Positions 35,263 through 44,565 of a DNA stretch of 64,000 nucleotides are shown here, piece after piece. The stretch comes from Massilia yuzhufengensis (GTDB lineage Bacteria > Pseudomonadota > Gammaproteobacteria > Burkholderiales > Burkholderiaceae_D). The DNA lies in contig NZ_FOLD01000002.1 in assembly GCF_900112225.1 (NCBI RefSeq), forward strand, positions 62,001 through 126,000. Direction: 5' to 3'. The notes under the pieces are model-generated. The model ran no database searches, was not told the origin of the DNA, and saw only the letters and a program-made list of their open reading frames with translations. The first letter of the stretch is position 1, and every line of letters starts with the position of its first letter. The position numbers and the translations under genes are program-made.

Positions 35263-36324
35263 ATGCGTTCCTATCCCCCCGCCATCCTCGACCGCAAGAT
35301 CCGCTTCGCCCTGGTCGGCTGCGGCCGTATTGCGAAAAACCACATGAACGCCATCCGCGAGCACCACGCGCGCTGCGAACTGGCAGGGGTGTGCGACGTC
35401 GACCCGCGCGCACTCGAGGAAGCGGCCGGCGCCACCGGCGCCCGCCCCTACCGCAGCCTCGAGCAGATGCTGCGCGAGTGCGAGGCCGACGCCTTCGTGC
35501 TGGCCACGCCCTCGGGCCTGCACCCGCAGCAGTCGATCCAGATCGCGCGCGCCGGCCGCCACGTCGTCACCGAGAAACCCATGGCCACGCGCTGGGAAGA
35601 CGGCAAGGCGATGGTCGCGGCGGCCGACGCCGCCGGTGTGCACCTGTTCGTCGTCAAGCAGAACCGCCGCAACGCCACCCTGCAACTGCTCAAGAGCGCA
35701 GTGGAAAAGAAGCGCTTCGGCCGCATCTACATGGTCAACCTGAATGTCTTCTGGACCCGCCCGGACGAGTACTACAACAGCGCCAGGTGGCGCGGCACCT
35801 GGGAATTCGACGGCGGCGCCTTCATGAACCAGGCCAGCCACTACGTCGACCTGATCGACTGGATCATCGGCCCGGTGGAAAGCCTGCAGGCCTACACCGC
35901 CACGCTGGCGCGCGACATCGAGGTGGAAGACACCGGCGTGATCAGCCTGCGCTGGCGCAACGGCGCGCTCGGCTCGATGAACGTCACGATGCTGACTTAC
36001 CCGCGCAACCTCGAAGGCTCGATCACCATCCTCGGCGAGCACGGCACGGTGCGGATCGGCGGCGTCGCCGTCAACGAGGTGCAGCAATGGGAATTCGCCC
36101 ACCCCGACCCGGACGACGACCTGGTGAAGGGGGCCAGCTACCAGACCACCTCGGTCTACGGCTTCGGCCACCCGCTCTACTACGACAACGTCATCAAGGT
36201 GCTGCGCGGCGAGGCCGAGCCCGAAACCGACGGGCGCGAAGGCCTGAAGTCGCTCGAAGTGCTGGTGGCCGCCTACCGCTCGGCGCGCGACGGCAAGCGC
36301 GTCGCCCTGCCACTGGAGTACTGA
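35263..36324 (+). CDS. wbpB: UDP-GlcNAcA 3-dehydrogenase (WbpB-like, Gfo/Idh/MocA family)
   Basis: WbpB oxidises the C3 hydroxyl of UDP-GlcNAcA so that WbpE can transaminate it. The 353-residue product has an N-terminal NAD fold ([10 protein letters not shown] near 16) and the Gfo/Idh/MocA signature [10 protein letters not shown] near 100. A C-terminal domain follows with [17 protein letters not shown], where the His is the likely catalytic residue. The ATG at 35263 follows CCGGAGA. It lies 40 bp after wbpA and three bases before wbpD. Confidence 0.92.
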   Translation: MRSYPPAILDRKIRFALVGCGRIAKNHMNAIREHHARCELAGVCDVDPRALEEAAGATGARPYRSLEQMLRECEADAFVLATPSGLHPQQSIQIARAGRHVVTEKPMATRWEDGKAMVAAADAAGVHLFVVKQNRRNATLQLLKSAVEKKRFGRIYMVNLNVFWTRPDEYYNSARWRGTWEFDGGAFMNQASHYVDLIDWIIGPVESLQAYTATLARDIEVEDTGVISLRWRNGALGSMNVTMLTYPRNLEGSITILGEHGTVRIGGVAVNEVQQWEFAHPDPDDDLVKGASYQTTSVYGFGHPLYYDNVIKVLRGEAEPETDGREGLKSLEVLVAAYRSARDGKRVALPLEY

Positions 36325-36326
36325 TC

Positions 36327-36920
36327 ATGGCCATCGTCATCCATTCCAGCGCCATCGTCGACCACGGCGCCGCCCTCGGCGACGGTACCCGGGTGTGGCA
36401 CTTCGCCCACGTCTGCGCCGGCGCCCGCATCGGCGCCGATTGCTCGCTGGGCCAGAACGTCTATGTTGGCAACGGCGTCGTGATCGGCGACGGCGCCAAG
36501 GTGCAAAACAATGTCTCCATCTACGACGCCGTCACGCTCGAAGACGACGTGTTCTGCGGCCCCAGCATGGTGTTCACCAATGTCTACAACCCGCGCGCCG
36601 CGATCAGGCGCAAGGACGAATACCGCCGCACCCTGGTGCGGCGCGGCGCCACCATCGGCGCCAACGCCACCATCGTGTGCGGCGTAACCATCGGCGAATA
36701 CGCCTTTGTCGCCGCCGGCGCGGTGGTGAACCGCGACGTGCCGGCCTTTGCGCTGGTGGCCGGCGTACCGGCGCGCCAACTCGGCTGGACCAGCCGCTTC
36801 GGCGAACGCCTGCCGCTGCCCCTGGCCGGCGACGACGAGGCGCGCTGCCCCCACACCGGCGACCTGTACGTGCTGCGCGACGGCGCCTGCCGGCTCGAAC
36901 GCGCCGCCGCTTCCCTGTAG
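36327..36920 (+). CDS. wbpD: UDP-2-acetamido-3-amino-glucuronate N-acetyltransferase (WbpD-like)
   Basis: WbpD acetylates the 3-amino group to give UDP-GlcNAc(3NAc)A. The 197-residue protein is a left-handed beta-helix acyltransferase with hexapeptide repeats (for example [14 protein letters not shown] and [16 protein letters not shown]). The family's long loop [10 protein letters not shown] is present. ATG at 36327 is just after the wbpB stop. The C-terminal tail beyond the helix (about 150-197) contains a CPHTGDLY segment also seen in homologues. Confidence 0.92.
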   Translation: MAIVIHSSAIVDHGAALGDGTRVWHFAHVCAGARIGADCSLGQNVYVGNGVVIGDGAKVQNNVSIYDAVTLEDDVFCGPSMVFTNVYNPRAAIRRKDEYRRTLVRRGATIGANATIVCGVTIGEYAFVAAGAVVNRDVPAFALVAGVPARQLGWTSRFGERLPLPLAGDDEARCPHTGDLYVLRDGACRLERAAASL

Positions 36921-36995
36921 CTGCTTCCCTGCAGCCACTTCACTGTCGCCACTCCGCCGCAAGCACTTCACTGCAAACGCCACGAGGACTGTTCC

Positions 36996-38120
36996 ATGGA
37001 TTTCATCGATCTCAAGTCGCAATACCTGGCCTCCCGCGAGCTGATCAACGGGCGCATCCAGGCCGTGCTCGACCACGGCCAGTACATCATGGGCCCCGAA
37101 GTCGCCGAACTCGAGGACCGCCTGGCCGCCTACACCGGCGCGCGCCATTGCATCACGGTGTCCTCCGGCACCGAAGCGCTGGTGATCGCCCTGATGGCGC
37201 TGGGCGTCAAGCCGGGCGACGAAGTGATCACCACGCCCTTTTCCTTCATCGCCACCGCCGAAGCCATCGTGCTGCTGGGGGCCACCCCCGTGTTCGCCGA
37301 CGTCGAGGCCGGCACGGGCAACCTCGACCACCGATTGCTGGAAGCGCGCATCACCCCGCGCACCCGCGCCATCATCCCGGTATCGCTGTACGGGCAGCCG
37401 GCCGACATGGACGAGATCAACGCCGTGGCCGAAGGCCATGGCCTGGCCGTCATCGAAGACGCGGCGCAAAGCTTCGGCGCCACCTACCGGGGCCGCAAGA
37501 GTTGCAACCTGTCGACCATCGGCTGCACCAGCTTCTTCCCCAGCAAGCCGCTCGGCTGCTACGGCGACGGCGGCGCGCTGTTCACCAGCGACGACAGCCT
37601 GGCCACGGCGATGCGCGAGATCCGCGTGCACGGCCAGTCGCGCCGCTACGTGCACACCCGCATCGGGGTCGGCGGGCGCATGGACACCCTGCAGTGCGCG
37701 GTGGTGCTGGCCAAGCTGGACCGCTTCGACTGGGAGATCGAGCAGCGCCAGCGCGCCGCCGCCTCCTACCACGACCTGCTCGGCGGCCAGCTGGCCTCGC
37801 TCGGCTGCCGCGCCGACCGCAGCAGCGCCTGGGCCCAGTACACGGTGCTGGCGCCGCAGCGCGCGCGCCTGCAGGAACTGCTCCAGGCGGCCGGCATCCC
37901 CACCGCCGTCCACTATCCCGTTCCCATCGACCAGCAGCCGGCCTACGCCCACTGGGCCAGCCCCGGCGGCTGCCCGGTGGCGGCCAGCCTCGCACATGAA
38001 GTGCTGAGCCTGCCCATGGGCCCCTACCTCGACCGCCCCAGCGCGCATCGGGTGGCCCAGGCACTGGCGGGGGCGCTCGCCATGCTGGGCCTCCAGGAAG
38101 CCGGCGGCAAGGCGGCCTAG
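36996..38120 (+). CDS. wbpE: PLP-dependent C3 aminotransferase (WbpE-like, DegT/DnrJ family)
   Basis: WbpE transaminates the 3-keto sugar made by WbpB with glutamate. The 374-residue protein has the DegT fold, with the PLP-binding lysine in FFPSKPLGCYGDGGA and the phosphate-binding segment VSSGTEALVIAL. It begins MDFIDLKSQY, as WbpE proteins do. It lies 75 bp after wbpD, a spacer carrying no gene. With wbpA, wbpB and wbpD it completes the pathway to UDP-GlcNAc(3NAc)A. The WbpI 2-epimerase that would give the mannuronic form is absent. Confidence 0.92.
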   Translation: MDFIDLKSQYLASRELINGRIQAVLDHGQYIMGPEVAELEDRLAAYTGARHCITVSSGTEALVIALMALGVKPGDEVITTPFSFIATAEAIVLLGATPVFADVEAGTGNLDHRLLEARITPRTRAIIPVSLYGQPADMDEINAVAEGHGLAVIEDAAQSFGATYRGRKSCNLSTIGCTSFFPSKPLGCYGDGGALFTSDDSLATAMREIRVHGQSRRYVHTRIGVGGRMDTLQCAVVLAKLDRFDWEIEQRQRAAASYHDLLGGQLASLGCRADRSSAWAQYTVLAPQRARLQELLQAAGIPTAVHYPVPIDQQPAYAHWASPGGCPVAASLAHEVLSLPMGPYLDRPSAHRVAQALAGALAMLGLQEAGGKAA

Positions 38121-38123
38121 GGC

Positions 38124-39383
38124 ATGAGGCAGCGCATCCAACAGCTGGGGCCGTTCTGGCGCAACGTGGCCACGGTGCTGGGCGGCGCCGCCGGCGCGCA
38201 GGCGCTGCCGCTGCTGGCGGCGCCCCTGCTGACCCGGATGTGCAGCCCCGGCGAACTCGGGGCCTATAGCGTGTGGCTGGGCCTGGTCGCCATTTCGGCC
38301 ATCGGCGCCACGCTGCGCATGGAAGCGGCCATGATCCTCGACCATGAGCCAGAGCGGCAGCGCGCCTGCTTCCGGGTCGTGTTCTACACCACCAGCGTGG
38401 CCGCCCTGGCGCTCACCGTGCTGGCCGCGGGGGCGCGCCTGGCCGGGTTCGAGCTGGCCGCCAAGCTGCCCTGGACCGCCCTGCTCACCATCGGCATCGC
38501 GACCTGGCTCACTGGCTGCATGCAGACCACCCTCGCCTTCGCCACCTCGCACAATGCCTTCGGCAAGGCGGCGCGCGCCAAGGTGGCCACGGCGGCCATC
38601 ATCGTCGCTTCCCAGCTGGCCCTGCTGTACGCCGGGCTGGGCGGGATCGGCCTGGTGCTCGGCCACCTGGCCGGCACGGCGGCCGGCTTCGCCACCGCAC
38701 GCATGCTGCTGCACCCGCCCGCCGCGCCGATCGGCTGGCGCCTCGACACCGAGCAGCGCGGCCACCTGCTGCGGCACCAGAAGTTCTGGCGCTATTCGCT
38801 GCCTTCGAACCTGCTCAACGGCGCCGTCAGCCAGCTGCCGCTGTTCCTGATCGGCATGCGCCACGGCGCCCTGGCCGCCGGCCTGTACGCCCTGACCCAG
38901 CGCGTGCTGTCGGCCCCGATCTCGCTGCTCGCCGCCTCCGTGCTGGAAGTGTTCAAGCGCGAATCGGTACGCGAATTCCAGGAACACGGCAATTGCGAAC
39001 GCACCTACCGCCACACCTTCAAGGCCCTTGCGGCCCTCGGCGCCGGCCCGGCGCTGGTCCTGCTGCTGTTCGCGCCCGACCTGTTCGCCCTGGTGTTCGG
39101 CGAGCGCTGGCGCGCCTCCGGCCACCTGGCCCAGCTGATGGCGCCGCTGTTCCTGCTGAACTTCGTGGCCAGCCCGCTCAGCTACGTGTTCTTCGTCGCC
39201 GGGCGCCAGAAGGCCGACCTGCTGTGGCAGGTGAGCCTGTTCGCCCTGACCGTCGGCGCCTTCCTCGCGCCCGGCAGCATCGAGCAGAACGTGCTGTGGT
39301 ATGCGATCGGGTATTCCTTCCTATACCTGGTCTACCTGCACATGTCCTGGCAGTGTTCGCGCAACGTGCTGGCGGCCGCATGA
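38124..39383 (+). CDS. wzx: Polysaccharide flippase (Wzx-like, MATE/PST family)
   Basis: The 419-residue protein has about twelve hydrophobic segments in the pattern of O-unit/capsule translocases, starting near residue 15 (GGAAGAQALPLLAAPLLTR). Wzx proteins flip undecaprenyl-linked repeat units across the inner membrane. The ATG follows the wbpE stop by three bases, and the end overlaps the next gene by four bases (ATGA). Substrate cannot be read from sequence. Confidence 0.85.
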   Translation: MRQRIQQLGPFWRNVATVLGGAAGAQALPLLAAPLLTRMCSPGELGAYSVWLGLVAISAIGATLRMEAAMILDHEPERQRACFRVVFYTTSVAALALTVLAAGARLAGFELAAKLPWTALLTIGIATWLTGCMQTTLAFATSHNAFGKAARAKVATAAIIVASQLALLYAGLGGIGLVLGHLAGTAAGFATARMLLHPPAAPIGWRLDTEQRGHLLRHQKFWRYSLPSNLLNGAVSQLPLFLIGMRHGALAAGLYALTQRVLSAPISLLAASVLEVFKRESVREFQEHGNCERTYRHTFKALAALGAGPALVLLLFAPDLFALVFGERWRASGHLAQLMAPLFLLNFVASPLSYVFFVAGRQKADLLWQVSLFALTVGAFLAPGSIEQNVLWYAIGYSFLYLVYLHMSWQCSRNVLAAA

Positions 39384-40678
39384 GCCCGGCCAGCATGAAA
39401 CGCTCCAGGCGCGGCCCACGCGAGCGCGGCTGGGAGCGGCGCGACCAGCTGCTGCTGGTGGCCTGCTTCTTCATGCTGTTCCCCGGTTTTTTCTTCTATC
39501 ACACCCTGCTCGGCACCGGCACCACCGGCGCCTTCCTGGGCGGCTACTTCGCGCCGGTCGCGGTGGCCTTCGCCTTCCCCCTGTGCCTGGTCTACCTGGC
39601 GCGCATGCGGCGCGACCCGCGCCGCCTCACCATGGTCGACCTGTGCTACGGCCTGTTCTTCGCCTATTTCCTGACGGTCGTCGTGGTCAATGGCGCGGCC
39701 GGCGCCAACCGCACCATCGTAACCAACCACATCCTCGGCGTGCTGTTCATGGTGCTGGTCTATATCATGTTCAGCTTCATCGACTTCGAGGGGCGGCGCT
39801 TCCGCAGCGTCGGCCTGCTCAGCCTGGCCGCGATGTCGGCGATCGCGTTTTCGAATTCGGTCGACGGCGTGTTCTACCTGGGCGCGCTCGGCATCGCCAA
39901 GGATGCCGACGCGCTTGCCACCTACCAGGGCTTTTCGCGCTCCTACCTGTTCACCTACCTGGCGGTGGTGTGCTTTACGCGCAGCCTGCCGCTGCGCCTG
40001 GTGCTGCACGCGCTGGGCGCGGCCACCCTGTTCGTCAACACGGCGCGCAGCGAATTCGCGGCCCTGATGTTCGCGATTCCCCTCATCGAATTCTATTTTT
40101 CCCGCCACAAGCTCTACTTCCTGCTGGCCGCCGCCCTGCTGGCGACCTTCGTCACCCTGTACTTCGACCAGATCCTGGCCGCGCTGCCGTCCAACCGCAT
40201 CCTGGAACTGCTCGACCTGTCGCACTCGACCTCGGCCAACAAGCGCCACCAGCTCACCGTGCATGCCTGGCAGACCGTGGCCGCCCACCCGCTGTTCGGC
40301 GACTATGCCAGCTACAAGCCGGGCTACTACTCGCACAACGTGCTGTCGGCCTGGGTCGACCTTGGCCTGTTCGGCATGGTCTACCTGGCGGCGCTGGCGC
40401 TGGTGCCGATCACGCCCATGTTCTTCCACGAATACTTCGCCGCCCGCGCCCGCGGCCTGTTCCTGTGCGCCTTCGCCTTTGCCTGCGTCACCGTGCTGCT
40501 GCTGCTGACGTCCCACTATTTCACCGACATGCTGCTCAGCGCCACCCTTGGCGCCTGCGCGCGCTACTCGTTCGAGAGGAAACATGCCCCGCATCGTGCA
40601 CCTGACCTCGGCACATCCGCGCTTCGATACGCGGATCTTCGTGAAGCAATGCCGCAGCCTGGCCAGCCACGGCCATGA
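39380..40678 (+). CDS. O-antigen polymerase/ligase-like membrane protein (Wzy-like)
   Basis: The 432-residue protein has ten or more membrane segments and a large periplasmic loop near residues 275-330 containing HPLFGDYASYKPGYYSHN. This is the loop type of Wzy polymerases and WaaL ligases. The position after wzx favours polymerase. The last 31 residues run past the final helix and overlap the next gene by 95 bases, an unusually long overlap. A shorter product or a sequencing frameshift near 40570 is possible. Confidence 0.75.
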   Translation: MSPASMKRSRRGPRERGWERRDQLLLVACFFMLFPGFFFYHTLLGTGTTGAFLGGYFAPVAVAFAFPLCLVYLARMRRDPRRLTMVDLCYGLFFAYFLTVVVVNGAAGANRTIVTNHILGVLFMVLVYIMFSFIDFEGRRFRSVGLLSLAAMSAIAFSNSVDGVFYLGALGIAKDADALATYQGFSRSYLFTYLAVVCFTRSLPLRLVLHALGAATLFVNTARSEFAALMFAIPLIEFYFSRHKLYFLLAAALLATFVTLYFDQILAALPSNRILELLDLSHSTSANKRHQLTVHAWQTVAAHPLFGDYASYKPGYYSHNVLSAWVDLGLFGMVYLAALALVPITPMFFHEYFAARARGLFLCAFAFACVTVLLLLTSHYFTDMLLSATLGACARYSFERKHAPHRAPDLGTSALRYADLREAMPQPGQPRP

Positions 40679-41756
40679 GGTCGCGCTGGTCGTCGCCGAT
40701 GGCCTCGGCGACGCCTGCTGCGACGGCGTGCGTGTCGTCGACGTCGGCCGCCCGTCCGGCCGGCGCGAGCGCATGCTGCGCACCACCCACCGCGTTGGCC
40801 AGGCGGCGCTGGCGCTTGGCGCCGACGTCTACCAGCTGCACGACCCCGAGCTCATCCCCCTCGGGCTGCGCCTGCACTACGCCGGGAAAAAGGTCGTGTT
40901 CGATGCGCACGAGGACGTGCCCACCCAGCTGCTCGACAAGCCCTACCTGTCGCCGCGCAGTGCCCGCCTGCTGTCGCGCGCCTTTTTGCAGTTCGAAAGC
41001 TTCGCCCTGCGGCGCTTCGACGGGGTGCTGGCGGCCACGCCCTTCATCCGCGACCGCCTGGCCGCACTGCACCCGCTGACGGTGGACGTGAACAACTACC
41101 CCCGCACCGAGGAATTCACCGGGCTGCCCGCCGGCGCGGCGGCGCGCGACTGCTTCTGCTATGTCGGCAGCATCTCGGCGATCCGCGGCGTACGGGAACT
41201 GGTCGACGCCTGCGCACTGCTGCGCTCGCCCGCGCGGCTGGCGCTGGCCGGCAGCTTTGCCGAACCGGCGCTCGAAGCCGCGGTGGCCTGCTCTCCCGGA
41301 TGGCCGCGCGTCGACCAGCTCGGACATCTCGACCGCGCCGGGGTTGCCGGCCTGATGGGGCGGGCATTTGCCGGGCTGGTCACGCTGCTGCCGACCGCAA
41401 GCTACCGCGAAGCGCTGCCCGTCAAGATGTTCGAATACATGGCCGCCGGAATACCCGTGATCGCTTCGGACTTTCCCCTGTGGCGCGACATCGTCGAAAA
41501 CAGCGCATGCGGACTGTGCGTCGACCCGCGCGACCCGGCCGCGATCGCCGCCGCCATCGATCACCTGGCGGCCCACCCGCGCCTGGCCGCGCAGATGGGC
41601 GCCAACGGCCGGCGCGCGGTCATGGAGCGCTACAACTGGGAAAACGAAGCCGACAAGCTCATTGCGTTTTATGCCGACATCCTCGCGCCCCGTCCCTTGT
41701 TTGAAAAACGATTCCGGAAAGCACGGATTAATCCGGCCCTCAATTCAAACAATTGA
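40584..41756 (+). CDS. Glycosyltransferase, GT4-like
   Basis: The 390-residue cytoplasmic protein has the GT-B layout: an N-terminal acceptor domain (HLTSAHPRFDTRIF near 6, YQLHDPELIPLG near 85, FDAHEDVPTQ near 107) and a C-terminal donor domain. The donor region reads PVKMFEYMAAGIPVIASD with the E-x7-E-type motif near 285. It adds one sugar of the repeat unit; donor unknown. The ATG at 40584 has GAGGAAA upstream although it lies inside the previous frame. The stop sits in a perfect inverted repeat. Confidence 0.88.
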   Translation: MPRIVHLTSAHPRFDTRIFVKQCRSLASHGHEVALVVADGLGDACCDGVRVVDVGRPSGRRERMLRTTHRVGQAALALGADVYQLHDPELIPLGLRLHYAGKKVVFDAHEDVPTQLLDKPYLSPRSARLLSRAFLQFESFALRRFDGVLAATPFIRDRLAALHPLTVDVNNYPRTEEFTGLPAGAAARDCFCYVGSISAIRGVRELVDACALLRSPARLALAGSFAEPALEAAVACSPGWPRVDQLGHLDRAGVAGLMGRAFAGLVTLLPTASYREALPVKMFEYMAAGIPVIASDFPLWRDIVENSACGLCVDPRDPAAIAAAIDHLAAHPRLAAQMGANGRRAVMERYNWENEADKLIAFYADILAPRPLFEKRFRKARINPALNSNN

Positions 41757-41764
41757 TTGAATTG
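41741..41764. repeat. Inverted repeat spanning the glycosyltransferase stop codon
   Basis: CAATTCAA (41741-41748) and TTGAATTG (41757-41764) are perfect inverted copies around the TGA stop at 41754-41756, with CCTC/GAGG flanks that extend the stem imperfectly. It could be an intra-operon terminator, an RNA-processing signal or a recombination scar. The AT-rich DNA continues into the next gene. Confidence 0.55.
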
Positions 41765-41849
41765 CGAGGCCGGCATTTAAGCCAGTTCAAACGCCGCCTG
41801 CAGCATCGGCTTTATCGTCTGCTTATCAAAGAAATATGCGAGTAGCCCC

Positions 41850-42536
41850 ATGTTCTTGCAACACTACAATATGTTTCTAGAGGTAATGAAGTTACCTCGC
41901 GCTGAGCTCCATTTTGCAGAATGGATCGATCCAGCGGATATTAAGGCGACGTACCGCAATTACACCAAGCCGCATCCCCGCTACAAGATCATCGGCCACA
42001 AGACCATCGGCGCGGCGCTGGTCGACTTGTCGGCCTATCCTGATCGCAACGCCTATCTGGACGCGATCAAGGGCAAGAACCAGGGCGCCTATCACGCCAA
42101 ACGGGCGCGCAGCCGGGGTTATGTGGTGTGCGAGATTAACCGCAACGATTATGTCGACGATATCCACGCCATCAATACCAGCCTCGATACCCGGCAAGGC
42201 CGCCCGATGGACCAGAAATATACCGAAAAGACCCATCAATTCGACCAGCAAAACCACTTCCGTTATTGGGGTGTACTAAACCCGGAAGGAAAACTGGTGG
42301 CCTATGCCAGCTTGGGCATTTACGGCAATTTCGCCTCGTTCTCACAAATGATGGGAATCCGGAATAACGACGGCATCATGCACCTGCTGCTGAGCGAAGC
42401 CATTTGCCAATTGATCGACGCGGGCGAAGTCCGCTACGTCATGTACGACACCTTCTTCGGCGCGCAGCCCGGGCTGCGCAATTTCAAGACCATCCTGGGC
42501 TTTCGCCCCTACCGCGCCAGCTATTCGCTGCAATGA
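41850..42536 (+). CDS. GNAT/FemAB-like acyltransferase of the polysaccharide locus
   Basis: The 228-residue protein has no signal peptide or membrane segment. The central and C-terminal parts (about 70-225) look like a FemAB/GNAT-type N-acyltransferase fold, including a NQGAYHAKRARSRGY segment and a final NFKTILGFRPYR motif typical of family ends. It may acylate an amino sugar. The assignment is by overall pattern, without visible catalytic residues. The gene is visibly lower in GC than its neighbours, and the ribosome site is weak. It overlaps the next gene by four bases. Confidence 0.6.
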   Translation: MFLQHYNMFLEVMKLPRAELHFAEWIDPADIKATYRNYTKPHPRYKIIGHKTIGAALVDLSAYPDRNAYLDAIKGKNQGAYHAKRARSRGYVVCEINRNDYVDDIHAINTSLDTRQGRPMDQKYTEKTHQFDQQNHFRYWGVLNPEGKLVAYASLGIYGNFASFSQMMGIRNNDGIMHLLLSEAICQLIDAGEVRYVMYDTFFGAQPGLRNFKTILGFRPYRASYSLQ

Positions 42537-43321
42537 CCGCCATGCTCAACCGTGTGTATGCCGATTACCTGATGCCGAGCCGGCTCGGCGAATACGAGGC
42601 GCTGGTGCGCGACGTCGCCGCTGCCGGCTACACCCAGATGTCGGTGCGCGAGTTCTTCCGCGACATCCATGGCAATGACCGTCCCGCCGGCAACGCCTTC
42701 GTGCACCGCCACGACATCGACAGCGACCTGCGCACCGCGCGCAAGATGTTCGCCATCGAATCGCGCCATGGGGTGCGCGCCAGCTATTACTTCCGGCTGT
42801 CCACGCTCGATTTCGGCTTCATGCGCGACATCGAGGCGGCCGGCAGCGAAGCGAGCTACCACTATGAGGAGGTGGCCGATTTCGCCAAGCGCCACCGCCT
42901 GCGCAGCGCCGAGGCGGTGCGCCAGCGCTTCCCCGAGATCCGCGAACTGTTCGCGCGCAACGTCAGCCACATCGTCGAGCGCCTGGGCCTGCCCATCACC
43001 ACCGTGGCCAGCCACGGCGACTTCGCCAACCGCCGCCTCAAGGTGATCAACCACGAACTCCTGCGCGACGAGGCGCTGCGCCGCCGCTGCGGCATCGAAT
43101 GCGAATCCTACGACGCCGAGCTGCTGCGCTGCTTCGACATCTACATCAGCGACCGCAAGCACCCGGTCTATTACTACCCGCTGTCGCCGTTCGACGCCCT
43201 CGGCAAGCACACCAACATCTGCCTGCTGACCCATCCGGTGCAATGGGAAACCAACTGGTTTGAGAGCACGCGCCTCAATGTGCGCCGCGCGATCGAAGAA
43301 ATGGCGTGGCGCTGGGCATGA
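42533..43321 (+). CDS. NodB-like polysaccharide deacetylase-fold protein
   Basis: The 262-residue protein has the start of a NodB fold with a metal-type FVHRHDIDSDLRTA motif near residue 57 and later YHYEE and SHGDFANRR segments that could complete a metal site. The classical HxxxH motif is not present in its usual form, so it is an atypical member and activity is uncertain. It is coupled by ATGA overlaps to both neighbours, which ties it to the polysaccharide pathway. There is no signal peptide, so it would act on cytoplasmic or lipid-linked sugars. Confidence 0.62.
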   Translation: MTAMLNRVYADYLMPSRLGEYEALVRDVAAAGYTQMSVREFFRDIHGNDRPAGNAFVHRHDIDSDLRTARKMFAIESRHGVRASYYFRLSTLDFGFMRDIEAAGSEASYHYEEVADFAKRHRLRSAEAVRQRFPEIRELFARNVSHIVERLGLPITTVASHGDFANRRLKVINHELLRDEALRRRCGIECESYDAELLRCFDIYISDRKHPVYYYPLSPFDALGKHTNICLLTHPVQWETNWFESTRLNVRRAIEEMAWRWA

Positions 43322-44565
43322 ACATCCTCTTGATCAACCACTATGCCGGCTCGGTCCACCACGGCATGGAATACCGGCCCTATTACCTCGCACGCGAGTG
43401 GGTCCGTCTTGGCCACCGGGTGCGCATCGTGGCCGCCAGCCACGCTCACGTGCGCGCCCGCGCGCCCGACATGGGGGGCCGCAGCCGGCGCGACGAGACC
43501 ATCGACGGCATCGGCTACACCTGGTTCGCCACACCGTCCTACCGCGGCAATGGCGTACAGCGGGTGCGCAACATGGCGTCCTTCGTCGCGCGCCTGTGGC
43601 GCGAGGCGGGCACGCTGGTGCGCGAGGTGGGGCCTCAGGTGGTGATCGCGTCGAGCACCTATCCGCTCGATATCTGGCCGGCCCACCGCATCGCCCGCCT
43701 CGCCAACGCGCGCCTGCTGCACGAGGTGCACGACCTGTGGCCGCTGTCGCCGATGGAATTGGGCGGCTACTCGCGCCACCATCCCTTCATCCGGGTATTG
43801 CAGGCCGCCGAGGACTACGCCTGCCGGCATGCCGACACGGTGGTCTCGATCCTGCCCAAGGTGCGCGCCCACCTCGAGGCGCGCGGCATGGCGCCGCACA
43901 AGCTGCACGTGATCCCGAACGGCACCGACCCGGCCGAGTGGCTGGCCGCCGCCCCCGCCCTGCCCGAGGCCCTCGACGCCCTGCTGGCCGGCCTGCGCGC
44001 CCAGGGGCTGGCGGTGGTGGGCTACGCCGGCAGCCACGGGCTGGCCAATGCCCTCGACACCCTGCTCGACGCCGCCAGCCTCATGAACGACCGGCAGCTG
44101 GCCTTCGTGCTGGTCGGCGATGGCCCCGAAAAACCCCGCCTCGAGCGCCGTGCGCGCGCGCTCGGCCTGAAGCACCTGTATTTTGCGCCGCCGATCCCCA
44201 AGAGCCAGATCCCGGCCCTCATGGCCGAGCTCGACATCGCCTACCTCGGCTGGCAGCGCCAGCCGCTGTACCGCTTCGGCATCGCGCCGAACAAACTGAT
44301 CGACTACATGATGGGCGGCTGCCCGGTGCTGCACGCGGTAGAGGCCGGCAACGACCCGGTCGCCGAAGCCGCCTGCGGCATCACGGTGGCACCGGAAGAT
44401 CCGGCCGCCGTCGCCCGCGGCCTGGCCGCCCTGCTCGCGCTGTCCAGGGCCGAGCGGCGCGTGCTGGGCGAACGCGGCCGCGCCTACGCGCTGGCGAACC
44501 TGACCTATCCCGTCCTCGGACAACGTTTCCTGACCACTTTCGCACACGAGGTTTCCCATGGCTGA
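43318..44565 (+). CDS. Glycosyltransferase, GT4 family (WbuB/fucosyltransferase-like)
   Basis: The 415-residue GT-B protein starts [20 protein letters not shown], the WbuB-like N-terminal signature. It contains [16 protein letters not shown] (near 135) and the donor-binding IPNGTDP segment, and ends in the expected helical C-terminus. WbuB-type enzymes transfer N-acetyl-fucosamine-like or related sugars. It overlaps the previous gene as ATGA and the next aminotransferase by eight bases. Confidence 0.88.
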   Translation: MNILLINHYAGSVHHGMEYRPYYLAREWVRLGHRVRIVAASHAHVRARAPDMGGRSRRDETIDGIGYTWFATPSYRGNGVQRVRNMASFVARLWREAGTLVREVGPQVVIASSTYPLDIWPAHRIARLANARLLHEVHDLWPLSPMELGGYSRHHPFIRVLQAAEDYACRHADTVVSILPKVRAHLEARGMAPHKLHVIPNGTDPAEWLAAAPALPEALDALLAGLRAQGLAVVGYAGSHGLANALDTLLDAASLMNDRQLAFVLVGDGPEKPRLERRARALGLKHLYFAPPIPKSQIPALMAELDIAYLGWQRQPLYRFGIAPNKLIDYMMGGCPVLHAVEAGNDPVAEAACGITVAPEDPAAVARGLAALLALSRAERRVLGERGRAYALANLTYPVLGQRFLTTFAHEVSHG

